Of a stretch of DNA of 12,280 bases, positions 6,268 through 12,280 are shown piece after piece. The translations under genes were made by a program, and so were the position numbers. The stretch lies in contig JAFTHJ010000131.1 of the NCBI GenBank assembly GCA_017457465.1, forward strand, positions 1 to 12,280, written 5' to 3'. Numbering within the stretch: position 1 is the first letter of the stretch; the number at the start of each line of letters is the position of its first letter. The notes under the pieces are model-generated. The model was given only the letters and a program-made list of their open reading frames with translations. It did no database searches and was not told the origin of the DNA. The DNA is from Clostridia bacterium. Its GTDB lineage: Bacteria > Bacillota > Clostridia > Oscillospirales > CAG-272.

Positions 6268-7527
6268 TTATTTAATTTTTCTGCATTCCAAATAGTAACG
6301 CTTATCTGTGGCATGTCCCATTGAGAAGGTCTTTCTGGGGAGTGCTCCGTCGAATATAACGGTTTTGAAGAGCTGTGATTTCTCCATTCCGTCAAAGAGG
6401 AAGCCTACGGTATTCTCCTTTTTAGCGAGTGCCATAACCGATGACTCGCCGTGAATATAGTCTACCTTTGTCTTGGGATTCTTCGATATGTATTCGTCAA
6501 TAAATTTCTGAAGCGTTCCCACAGTAAGCTGCTGCTCGGGAGCTTTCGCTATAAGTGTTCCGCGCTTATCCCCGTAAACATACTCTATTCTCTGCTCCTC
6601 GGCGTTACCCGAAAGTGAAGCGAGGTATGCGTCAAGCTCGGATACAAAGCTTTCGCAATCAACATCTGTCACTATTCTGTAGATAGGCTCAAACTTCAGC
6701 GCCTCATCGTGTATGTTAACGACCTCAACAAGCGCGTATCTCGCGGGATGTGTCGCCGCGGCATTCTTCCCTATCCTCTCCTTTACCTCCTCATACGCTG
6801 CCTTGGCGGAGGCGAGAGAATGATTTCCGTCGCCAACAGCGAAAAGAAGCGGGGAGAGTCCGTCCTTACCGTATTTTTCCGTCATAGCCTCGTTGGATAC
6901 AAGAGAGTCAAGCGCATTGGAAATAGCGGTTTTATATTCACCGTTTATAAGTGTTCCGCGGATATGCCCACCGTCAAGCATAAGGTCGAAATCATATATC
7001 ACCTCTCCGACATCGTTTCCGTAAAGCCGTTCTATAACTGTTTTTCTCGGGTCGTCTATAAGAAGCATAACGTGAGGTGACTCAAGCGTTGCGTTTCGTC
7101 TTATAGCAACTCTCGGAGGTATACGCTCGACAACAGTAGCCTCGGTAGCTCGGATAAGCGAGTCGGCACCGCGTCTGTAATCATATGCCTCAAGGTCTAT
7201 CGCCATAACTATGCCGTGTCTCACCGTTCCGTCAGACTGTGTGCGCTCAACATATATCATACTGTCGGGGTAAGCCTTAAGTATCTCGCGCTCGTATACA
7301 AGCATTGTCTCGTTTATTTTAGGTATTCTCTCGGCGGTCTGGTCAAGATAGACCTCGGGGAGAATCATATTAAGCGTTGAGGGGGCATCGCCGACTATCT
7401 TCTGTGCCTTTTCCCAATATTCAGGCTCACTTGTGAACTGGTCACAAGCCACAACCGCCCATTTTTGTGGGTCGTTTTTTGCAAGGTCGGGCAAAAGGAT
7501 ATCCGCACCCGAATAACATTTTTTCAT
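6268..7527 (-). CDS. DUF1015 family protein (SerK/SbnI-related)
   Basis: A 419-residue soluble protein, the last gene of the leftward operon. Family marks are the N-terminal WAVVACDQFTSEPEYWEKA, the block SLIRATEATVVERIPPR, VGDGNHSLASAK (about 231-242, His236) and HPARYALVEVVNIHDEALKFEPI. Length is typical. From family knowledge, an archaeal member (SerK) is an ADP-dependent free-serine kinase and staphylococcal SbnI acts in siderophore biosynthesis. Whether this clostridial member phosphorylates serine is inference; no substrate can be read from the sequence. The ribosome binding site AAAGGAGAG overlaps the stop codon of the upstream phosphodiesterase gene (14-base gap), so translation of the two is probably coupled. 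Nothing looks truncated. Confidence 0.9.
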   Translation of the reverse strand: MKKCYSGADILLPDLAKNDPQKWAVVACDQFTSEPEYWEKAQKIVGDAPSTLNMILPEVYLDQTAERIPKINETMLVYEREILKAYPDSMIYVERTQSDGTVRHGIVMAIDLEAYDYRRGADSLIRATEATVVERIPPRVAIRRNATLESPHVMLLIDDPRKTVIERLYGNDVGEVIYDFDLMLDGGHIRGTLINGEYKTAISNALDSLVSNEAMTEKYGKDGLSPLLFAVGDGNHSLASAKAAYEEVKERIGKNAAATHPARYALVEVVNIHDEALKFEPIYRIVTDVDCESFVSELDAYLASLSGNAEEQRIEYVYGDKRGTLIAKAPEQQLTVGTLQKFIDEYISKNPKTKVDYIHGESSVMALAKKENTVGFLFDGMEKSQLFKTVIFDGALPRKTFSMGHATDKRYYLECRKIK

Positions 7528-7541
7528 TTTTACACTCTCCT

Positions 7542-8351
7542 TTAAGGAATAAATCTTTCAAAAATTGAATGGCGTTTTTCTGTCTGGCAAAGCTCATACG
7601 CCCTGCGGTTTTTGACAGTCCACACAAACACATTTGCTCCAAAGAATCTTTCGCAAATAAATATCATAGGTCTTTTTCTTATCTTTCCGTCAACCGCTAT
7701 AAAATCGGGGCGGGAAATTACGTTAGTGAGCATATTCGTAAGCGCAAAGCCAACGAGTGCGCTTCCCTTTCTCGTTTTCTTTGTGACCTTGGTAACAAGC
7801 TGACCTCTGGCGTATCTCGGTCTGTATTTCTTGAACCATTGAAGCAACAGAGGGTTAAAGGACTCAACAGAAAACGCGCCCTGATATTTATCGAGTAGCG
7901 TCACAGCTCTTTTGCAAAGCTCGGTATTCGCATTCTCTCCTTTAAGCTCGATAAGCAGAGGAACTCTGCCGTCTACCAGCTTGAGAACCTCGGCAAGTGT
8001 GGGAATACCAAAGGCGGTTCCGCCCAAGCGGTATTCGCAAAGCTCACTATAGGTAAGCTCGGAGATCTTCTTGCTCTCGCCGCACATTCTAGTGAGGTCA
8101 TAATCGTGAAAAACTACTATCTTCTTATCCGCCGTAAGCTGAATATCAAGCTCTATACCAAATCCCAAATCGGTCGCACGTGCAAACGCGGGAAGCGAGT
8201 TTTCGGGGTATTGTCCGTTCCACAGACCGCGATGGGCATAATCCACCAAAAGCAGGTCCATATCGGCTCTGTCACGAAGTCTCGGGGATATGAGAAACAG
8301 ATATATAAGCGAGAGAAACAGTAGCACCAAAAAAATTATAAATCCAACCAT
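7542..8351 (-). CDS. membrane-anchored glycerophosphodiester phosphodiesterase
   Basis: A 269-residue enzyme expected to hydrolyse glycerophosphodiesters to glycerol-3-phosphate and an alcohol. Residues 3-21 form a strongly hydrophobic helix followed by positively charged SPRLRDR, an N-terminal anchor with no lipobox or clear signal-peptidase site. The GDPD domain follows. AHRGLW (His40, Arg41) and PENSLPAF (Glu50, Asn51) give the first catalytic histidine and its partners. GIELDIQLTAD (Glu67, Asp69) binds the metal and FHDYDLTRMCG (His82) holds the second catalytic histidine. LLIELKGE and FSVESFNPLLLQWFKKYRP are later conserved strands. All key residues are present. The start has GGAGAAG four bases upstream. 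Phospholipid-derived glycerophosphodiesters or teichoic acid fragments are the plausible substrates; the topology (domain outside or inside) is not settled by the sequence. UgpQ/GlpQ-type, exact member uncertain. Confidence 0.92.
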   Translation of the reverse strand: MVGFIIFLVLLFLSLIYLFLISPRLRDRADMDLLLVDYAHRGLWNGQYPENSLPAFARATDLGFGIELDIQLTADKKIVVFHDYDLTRMCGESKKISELTYSELCEYRLGGTAFGIPTLAEVLKLVDGRVPLLIELKGENANTELCKRAVTLLDKYQGAFSVESFNPLLLQWFKKYRPRYARGQLVTKVTKKTRKGSALVGFALTNMLTNVISRPDFIAVDGKIRKRPMIFICERFFGANVFVWTVKNRRAYELCQTEKRHSIFERFIP

Positions 8352-8373
8352 TTATCTTCTCCGATTACAGTTT

Positions 8374-9906
8374 TTAAACGTCAACGTCAAGCGACTCGAG
8401 CTTCGAAGCCCCTCTTGGCGGTCTGTTATCTCCGTGTTTCACAAAGAGCATAGTGATAAAGGCAAGAAATACGAATATTGCCGCGTACGGAAAGAGTGTT
8501 CTCATTCCAACGCTATCAAGCAGCTTTCCGCTGATTATCGGTGTGACGGTCTGTGCCGCCATACTCGCCGTATAATAATATCCCGTATATCTACCTATAT
8601 TACTTCCCTTTGACATCTCAACGACCATAGGATAGCTGTTTACGTTTATAGTAGCCCAGCCGATACCAGCCATAGTGAACAGGAGGTTGACCACCCATAT
8701 ATTGCAACCCGCCTCGATAAATGAAGCCGCAACAAGTGCGCTTCCGAGGAGCGCAACACCGATAAGTATAGATTTCTTTCTGCCTATTTTCGACGCGAGC
8801 ATTCCCACAGGAATAAAAGCTATAATTGCCGCCGCCTGTGCGATTATAAGCGTGAGATTGAAGTCAAGTCGGAGTACGTTTGAGGCGTATACCGAGTATT
8901 TACTGGTCACGGCATTATATCCCATAAACCAGAAAACCACAGATATGAGAATGAATATAAGCGAACGCATCTCCGCTCCCGTGAGCTTTCTGTCTCCGCC
9001 GACATTTTCGTCCGTTTCCTCAAGACCGAGTCTTTCGCTCTCCGCTCGCATTTCGGCAACGAACTGCGGCTCCTTGACCTTAAAGAGGAATACGGCAAGA
9101 GCCAGAAGCATAAGAACCGAGGTTACAGCAAACACGGGAATGTAATTCATAAGGGCGTTCGATGCCTTTCCCGTACCGAAGATTATTCCCGCTATCAGAA
9201 TAAGTATTCCGCCCGCCGAGCCCATAAGATTTATTATGGCGTTTGCCTTTGAGCGCAAGGGCTTCAGCGTCACATCGGGCATAAGCGCCACCGCGGGTGA
9301 GCGGAATGTTGCCATAGCCACAAGCACAACCAGAAGCATTGCGATAAACGCTATAAGTATTATTCCGTTATTCGACGTCACCTGTGCGGCATACGCCTGT
9401 CTTGCGGGAACCACAAGAGATGCGTATTCGTCGCTGCTATCCTCAAGAGCGAGGAAGCTTTCCTTTTCAATAAAGGATGACAGGGGCGCTTCTTTGCCGT
9501 CGACGGTTATCTCTACATCGGAATCGTAAAGAGTCTCCATTGCGGACTCATAGCCCTCCGACGCCGAATCGGTCACAGCCGCGATATCATCTATTTTCGA
9601 AAGCTGGATATTATCAACCACAGAAAGTCCGAGGAATGCTATCGCCGCGACTATCGTTCCGAAAACGATAAACGGAGTTCTCTTTCCTCTCTTTCCTTTA
9701 TGCTTATCGGAAATCGCCCCGAAAAGCGGAAGCATAAAGAGCGCGAGAATATTATCGAACGCCATAATCGCTCCCGACCAGAACTGCGACATACCGAATT
9801 TATCGGTAAGTATCTTGGGAATAATCGCATCATATGTCTGCCAGAACAGGCATATCAGAAAAAACGCCGTTCCGACAAAGAAAGTTCTTTTATAGTTAAG
9901 CTTCAT
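8374..9906 (-). CDS. MFS transporter with large loop 3-4 insertion
   Basis: A 510-residue membrane transporter with about 12 hydrophobic segments. The loop after the second helix has the MFS motif A form GAISDKHKGKRGKRTPFI (63-80), which resembles the GPH/SLC45 sugar-transporter groups (SDxxxxxxGKRxPFI). The second half repeats the pattern as GMLASKIGRKKS. A sugar or glycoside substrate is a guess from that motif; it cannot be fixed. Residues about 98-180 form a hydrophilic, acidic insertion (many Asp, Glu and Ser) between the third and fourth helices, where most MFS proteins have a short loop. By standard topology it faces outside. The start has AGAGGAT seven bases upstream and lies 4 bases after the NUDIX stop, so the two genes are probably translationally coupled. 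The C-terminal tail after the last helix is short and charged. Confidence 0.87.
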   Translation of the reverse strand: MKLNYKRTFFVGTAFFLICLFWQTYDAIIPKILTDKFGMSQFWSGAIMAFDNILALFMLPLFGAISDKHKGKRGKRTPFIVFGTIVAAIAFLGLSVVDNIQLSKIDDIAAVTDSASEGYESAMETLYDSDVEITVDGKEAPLSSFIEKESFLALEDSSDEYASLVVPARQAYAAQVTSNNGIILIAFIAMLLVVLVAMATFRSPAVALMPDVTLKPLRSKANAIINLMGSAGGILILIAGIIFGTGKASNALMNYIPVFAVTSVLMLLALAVFLFKVKEPQFVAEMRAESERLGLEETDENVGGDRKLTGAEMRSLIFILISVVFWFMGYNAVTSKYSVYASNVLRLDFNLTLIIAQAAAIIAFIPVGMLASKIGRKKSILIGVALLGSALVAASFIEAGCNIWVVNLLFTMAGIGWATINVNSYPMVVEMSKGSNIGRYTGYYYTASMAAQTVTPIISGKLLDSVGMRTLFPYAAIFVFLAFITMLFVKHGDNRPPRGASKLESLDVDV

Positions 9907-9910
9907 ACAC

Positions 9911-10474
9911 TTATCCTCTCAACTTGTTTTTATTCAAGATATAGAGAGCCTTCATAACTCCCGACTGGGTTTTTCCGTCAATTATCTCGCCCCGACATAT
10001 CATCTCGGCGAGTTCGTCTATCGGAATTCTCACGACCTCGATAAACTCGTCCTCATCAAGCTCATTCTCACCGAACTCAAGCTCCTGCGCGAGAAACATA
10101 TGGATACACTCGTCGAGTATCGCGGGAGATGAAAAGAATTTTCCGAGATATGTCAGCTTTCCGCTGACGGCTCCCGTCTCCTCACGAAGCTCACGTCTCG
10201 CCGCCGACTCGGGGTCCTCGCCTTTATAGTCCAGCTTTCCCGCGGGAATCTCAAGCACGACATCTCCAAGCGGATATCTGTATTGCTTTACGCAGATTAC
10301 CTCGCCCTCATCGGTCACGGGTATGACGCATACCGCTCCGATATGTCTGACATATTCCCTGAAAGCGCCTCTGCCGTCGGGAAGCTCTATATCGTCACGG
10401 TAGAGGTGGACTACCTTACCGTCAAAGATAAGCTCGGATTTTACTGTTTTTTCTTCAAAGTTTTTTATATCCAT
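9911..10474 (-). CDS. NUDIX hydrolase, ADP-ribose pyrophosphatase type
   Basis: A 187-residue cytosolic enzyme, first gene of the leftward operon. The Nudix box GEDPESAARRELREETGA (85-102) holds the metal-binding glutamates (Glu95, Glu98, Glu99). EIPAGKL just before it and VKQYRYPLGDVVLEIPAG are typical of the ADP-ribose pyrophosphatase (NudF/YqkG) group, which splits ADP-ribose to AMP and ribose-5-phosphate. Between Gly79 and Glu86 there is one residue more than in the standard GX5EX7REUXEEXGU pattern, a small insertion in the loop that is unlikely to affect catalysis. The start is preceded by GGAGA at good spacing. Substrate is inferred from family resemblance only; other nucleoside diphosphate derivatives are possible. 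Confidence 0.92.
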   Translation of the reverse strand: MDIKNFEEKTVKSELIFDGKVVHLYRDDIELPDGRGAFREYVRHIGAVCVIPVTDEGEVICVKQYRYPLGDVVLEIPAGKLDYKGEDPESAARRELREETGAVSGKLTYLGKFFSSPAILDECIHMFLAQELEFGENELDEDEFIEVVRIPIDELAEMICRGEIIDGKTQSGVMKALYILNKNKLRG

Positions 10475-10510
10475 AATAATCTCCGTGAAATATTTTAAAA
10501 TACTTATTTT

Positions 10511-10539
10511 ATTTTACCATATATCTTATTCAAAATCAA
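10511..10539 (-). promoter_or_regulatory. promoter of the NUDIX-MFS-GDPD-DUF1015 operon
   Basis: On the minus strand TTGATT (10539-10534), a 17-base spacer, and TAAAAT (10516-10511) preceded by TATGG, which supplies an extended -10 TG. It gives a leader of about 30 bases before the NUDIX start. The -35 lies back to back with the -35 of the rnhA promoter, 19 bases away. Confidence 0.7.
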
Positions 10540-10558
10540 GTAAAAATAATCTTTTATC

Positions 10559-10587
10559 TTGATTTACGCTATATTTTATGGTACAAT
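10559..10587 (+). promoter_or_regulatory. promoter of rnhA
   Basis: TTGATT (10559-10564), 17-base spacer, TACAAT (10582-10587) preceded by TATGG (extended -10). Predicted transcription start near 10594 excludes the in-frame ATG at 10578 as a start codon, because that ATG lies inside the promoter spacer. Confidence 0.75.
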
Positions 10588-10616
10588 TAATCTATAAAAT
10601 ACACAACGAGGTCGAT

Positions 10617-11057
10617 ATGAAAAAGGTTGAGATATACACTGACGGCGCGTGTCGCGGAAACCCCGGTCGCGGCGGTTGGGGCGCTATACTGAAATACGGC
10701 GAATTCGAGCGCGAAATATCGGGCGGAGAGCCTATGACAACAAACAACAGAATGGAGCTTACCGCGGCAATTGAGGCACTAAAGCTTCTCAAGGTGCCTT
10801 GTGAGGTAACGCTTACCTCCGACTCGAAATATATGATAGATGCCATCGAAAAGAAATGGATAGATTCATGGCGTAAGCGCGGATGGAAAAAAGCCGACGG
10901 AAAAGAGGTACTTAATATAGACCTCTGGGAAAAGCTGCTCGAGCAGCTCGATATACACAAGGTGACCTTTGTCTGGGTTCACGGTCACGCAGGTCACGAA
11001 TACAACGAGCGCTGTGACGAACTTGCCACCGCCTTTGCGGACAGTTTTGAGGAGTGA
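10617..11057 (+). CDS. rnhA: ribonuclease HI
   Basis: A 146-residue cytosolic endonuclease that cuts the RNA strand of RNA-DNA hybrids, used in Okazaki primer removal and R-loop clearance. The DEDD catalytic set is complete: Asp9 in YTDGACRGNPG, Glu47 in NNRMELTAA, Asp69 in TSDSKY and Asp134 in NERCDELA. His124 in VWVHGHAGHEYNE matches the conserved flexible-loop histidine. The Trp-rich basic handle (SWRKRGWKKADGKEV) is of the E. coli RNase HI type. I chose ATG 10617 over the upstream in-frame ATG 10578 because it has GAGGT four bases before it, gives the family's normal N-terminus (MKKVEIYTDG) and lies downstream of the promoter, while 10578 lies inside it. It is divergent from the NUDIX operon and convergent with polC. 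Confidence 0.95.
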   Translation: MKKVEIYTDGACRGNPGRGGWGAILKYGEFEREISGGEPMTTNNRMELTAAIEALKLLKVPCEVTLTSDSKYMIDAIEKKWIDSWRKRGWKKADGKEVLNIDLWEKLLEQLDIHKVTFVWVHGHAGHEYNERCDELATAFADSFEE

Positions 11058-11080
11058 GTATAAAAATATAAAATATAATA

Positions 11081-11113
11081 CGAGGGAAACCTTTTGAGGA
11101 AAGGTTTCCCTCG
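11081..11113. repeat. perfect 14-base-pair hairpin after rnhA
   Basis: CGAGGGAAACCTTT (11081-11094) pairs perfectly with AAAGGTTTCCCTCG (11100-11113) around the loop TGAGG. It starts 23 bases after the rnhA stop and could end its transcript, but a T-run does not follow (CGCTCCC does), so it is not a standard intrinsic terminator. Confidence 0.9.
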
Positions 11114-11123
11114 CGCTCCCTTC

Positions 11124-11149
11124 CAAACCTTTTAAAGCAAAAAGGTTTG
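11124..11149. repeat. 10-base-pair hairpin sharing the AACCTTTT motif
   Basis: CAAACCTTTT (11124-11133) pairs with AAAAGGTTTG (11140-11149) around the loop AAAGCA. The stem repeats the AAACCTTTT word of the preceding hairpin 37 bases earlier, so alternative pairings between the two hairpins are possible. Confidence 0.85.
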
Positions 11150-11198
11150 AACTGGCAACCGTATAGTTTAGCCAAGCTCAATATTTCTTTTTAATGAA

Positions 11199-11233
11199 AT
11201 CAACCGACGGACATTTGCCTACCGTAGGTTGAT
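11199..11233. repeat. imperfect 12-base inverted repeat in the core
   Basis: ATCAACCGACGG (11199-11210) and CCGTAGGTTGAT (11222-11233) are complementary except at one position, with an 11-base loop ACATTTGCCTA. It lies at the centre of the composite intergenic element. Confidence 0.8.
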
Positions 11234-11250
11234 ATCTTTATTTTAAATGG

Positions 11251-11269
11251 TAAATCTTTCATAGATTTA
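11251..11269. repeat. short 7-base-pair AT hairpin
   Basis: TAAATCT (11251-11257) pairs with AGATTTA (11263-11269) around TTCAT. Weak alone, but it fits the pattern of serial palindromes in this gap. Confidence 0.55.
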
Positions 11270-11295
11270 AGGTTTTTGAAGTGAGGATAGGGGTG

Positions 11296-11342
11296 TGGGG
11301 AAAGAGAGAAAGCTTTTTTCAAAAAGGTTCTCTCTTTCCCCA
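11296..11342. repeat. long hairpin downstream of polC
   Basis: TGGGGAAAGAGAGAA (11296-11310) pairs perfectly with TTCTCTCTTTCCCCA (11328-11342). An inner CTTTT/AAAAG stem continues it after a small asymmetric bulge, giving about 20 pairs in total. It begins 15 bases past the polC stop on the minus strand and could end that transcript, though no T-run follows it in that direction. Confidence 0.88.
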
Positions 11343-11356
11343 CCGTTCAGTAAGTA

Positions 11357-12280
11357 TCAAAAGAACGAAAGCTGTTCAGCTTCTTCTTCGACAGGTTCTG
11401 CTTTTGCCGCTTTTGCGGCTTTTTTAGGTTGCTCCTCGGGAGCCTTTATCTGAAGATTACCAAATGCGTCTCCGAAAGTAAGCTGGTCGGTTTCCTCAAG
11501 ATTTTTTATAACTCCGTTGGTACGCAAAATCTCGATAACGCTCTTGGTAAGCTTTGCCCTCGTTTGCAGGTCTTCGACCGAGAAGAAGGGCTCCTCTTCC
11601 CTTGCCTTAACTATACTGATGGCGGCGTTCTCTCCGAGTCCGGGTAAGGACGAGAACGGCATTCTGATAGCTCCGTTTTCGGGAAGAAAGGCGTATGCGT
11701 CTGATTTTTCGATATCTATCGGCAAGAATTTTATTCCCCTTGCCATACACTCGTTGGTAAGCTGTAGAGACGCGACCGATGCCTGTTCCTTGGGAGAGGC
11801 TTCCTTTCCTCGCTTTTCTATGTCCTTGAAGGTATTCATTACATTCTGCTTACCCTTCATAACGATAGTCGCGTCAAATCCTCCGGGAGCTACCGTAAAC
11901 ATAGCGCAATAGAAGGCTATCGGAATATGTATCTTATACCAAGCAAGTCGTATTGCCGACATAACATACGCCGCGGCATGCGCCTTCGGGAACATGTATT
12001 TTATCTTCTTACAGGAGCCAAGATACCATTCGGGCACGTTATGCGCTCTCATATCCGCCTCCCACTCGGGGGTAAGTCCCTTTCCTTTTCGGACGCTCTC
12101 CATAATTTTGAAGGCAACCGAGTTCTCAAGTCCGTAACGGATAAGGTCGTTCATTATGTTGTCTCGGCATCCGATAACCTCGGAAATCGTACAGGTTCCC
12201 TCTTTTATAAGCTCGTCGGCGTTTCCTATCCACACGTCTGTACCGTGGGTAAGTCCCGATATCTGAAGCAGGTCGGCAAA
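11357..12280 (-). CDS. polC: DNA polymerase III alpha subunit, PolC type, C-terminal part
   Basis: The last 307 residues of the Gram-positive replicative DNA polymerase; the frame is open to the window edge. An apparent GTG start at 12235 is internal, since the upstream codons continue the family sequence (ISGLTHGTDVWIGNADELI). Recognisable blocks are MFPKAHAAAYVMSAIRLAWYK, the helix-hairpin-helix-like stretch LPGLGENAAISIVKAREEEP, and FFSVEDLQTRAKLTKSVIEILRTNG, all as in PolC C-termini. The visible part lies downstream of the polymerase active site, so catalytic aspartates and the embedded exonuclease are outside the window. After the HhH region comes a low-complexity linker rich in Ala, Lys and Glu (about 25 residues) and the final residues EQLSFF, a close variant of the QL(S/D)LF clamp-binding motif, exactly at the C-terminus. 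It is convergent with rnhA. Confidence 0.96.
   Translation of the reverse strand, partial: FADLLQISGLTHGTDVWIGNADELIKEGTCTISEVIGCRDNIMNDLIRYGLENSVAFKIMESVRKGKGLTPEWEADMRAHNVPEWYLGSCKKIKYMFPKAHAAAYVMSAIRLAWYKIHIPIAFYCAMFTVAPGGFDATIVMKGKQNVMNTFKDIEKRGKEASPKEQASVASLQLTNECMARGIKFLPIDIEKSDAYAFLPENGAIRMPFSSLPGLGENAAISIVKAREEEPFFSVEDLQTRAKLTKSVIEILRTNGVIKNLEETDQLTFGDAFGNLQIKAPEEQPKKAAKAAKAEPVEEEAEQLSFF

Larger units (their letters stand above)
11081..11344. repeat. composite palindromic intergenic element (REP/MITE-like)
   Basis: The 299-base gap between the convergent rnhA and polC genes has no plausible gene but is packed with inverted repeats. The left module is a hairpin at 11081-11113 followed by CTCCCTTCC and AAACCTTTTAAA. 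The right module, read on the minus strand, is a hairpin at 11342-11296 followed by CCCCTATCC and AAAACCTTAAA. Both hairpins have a purine-rich 5' arm, an ACCTTTT(T)GA centre and a pyrimidine-rich 3' arm. The two modules thus look like diverged copies of one unit in inverted orientation, flanking an AT-rich core with its own palindromes (11199-11233, 11251-11269). The layout recalls paired REP or miniature inverted-repeat elements. That it is dispersed in the genome is inference. No target-site duplication was identified. Confidence 0.6.

Noticed and set aside
10578..10616. Upstream in-frame ATG that would lengthen RNase HI by 13 residues
   Set aside because: It lies within the spacer of the predicted promoter, has no Shine-Dalgarno site, and the family N-terminus fits the ATG at 10617.
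11058..11356. Possible tRNA-like or small protein gene in the rnhA-polC gap
   Set aside because: GGTTTGAACTGGC looks slightly like a T-arm but no cloverleaf can be drawn, and no open frame with a ribosome site of useful length exists there.
12233..12235. GTG as a possible start codon of the right-edge gene
   Set aside because: The frame continues upstream to the window end with sequence matching PolC (SGLTHGTD before VWIGN), so this codon is an internal valine.

Overview
The window reads as an ordinary chromosomal stretch of a low-to-moderate GC Gram-positive anaerobe, most likely class Clostridia. The support is a PolC-type replicative polymerase, a fused PTS EIICBA permease followed by HPr and Enzyme I, strong Shine-Dalgarno sites (GGAGG-like) and consensus sigma-A promoters. 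I see no phage, transposase or CRISPR signal. Genus-level placement is not possible from the sequence alone.

Left part (1-2030): the first 31 codons of an unrecognised leftward gene at the window edge; then a compact tRNA-Thr(CGT) unit with perfect promoter and strong terminator; then a monocistronic gene (448-1992). Its product joins an uncharacterised N-terminal region, a sigma-70 region-4-like helix-turn-helix, and a C-terminal domain that resembles a PD-(D/E)XK (TnsA-like) nuclease whose catalytic E-x-K has become L-x-I. This is the best candidate for something undescribed.

PTS block (2093-6261): ptsG-like EIICBA, ptsH and ptsI run rightward as one operon. Together they encode a full phosphorelay from PEP through Enzyme I (His188), HPr (His15), EIIA (His630) and EIIB (Cys474) to the sugar carried by EIIC. 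HPr has Lys at the position of regulatory Ser46, so the usual HPr kinase/CcpA catabolite control should not work through this protein.

Leftward block (6268-10539): a tight four-gene operon, transcribed NUDIX hydrolase, MFS transporter, membrane-anchored glycerophosphodiester phosphodiesterase, DUF1015 protein, with gaps of 4, 22 and 14 bases. It converges on the PTS operon at a shared bidirectional terminator. Its promoter lies back to back with that of rnhA (10617-11057), and the two promoters are nearly identical in sequence.

Right part (11058-12280): between the convergent rnhA and polC genes lies a roughly 260-base non-coding element built of several palindromes. Two of them form related modules in opposite orientation, like a paired REP or MITE-type repeat. 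The window ends inside polC, whose C-terminus carries a sliding-clamp-binding motif on an Ala/Lys/Glu-rich tail.
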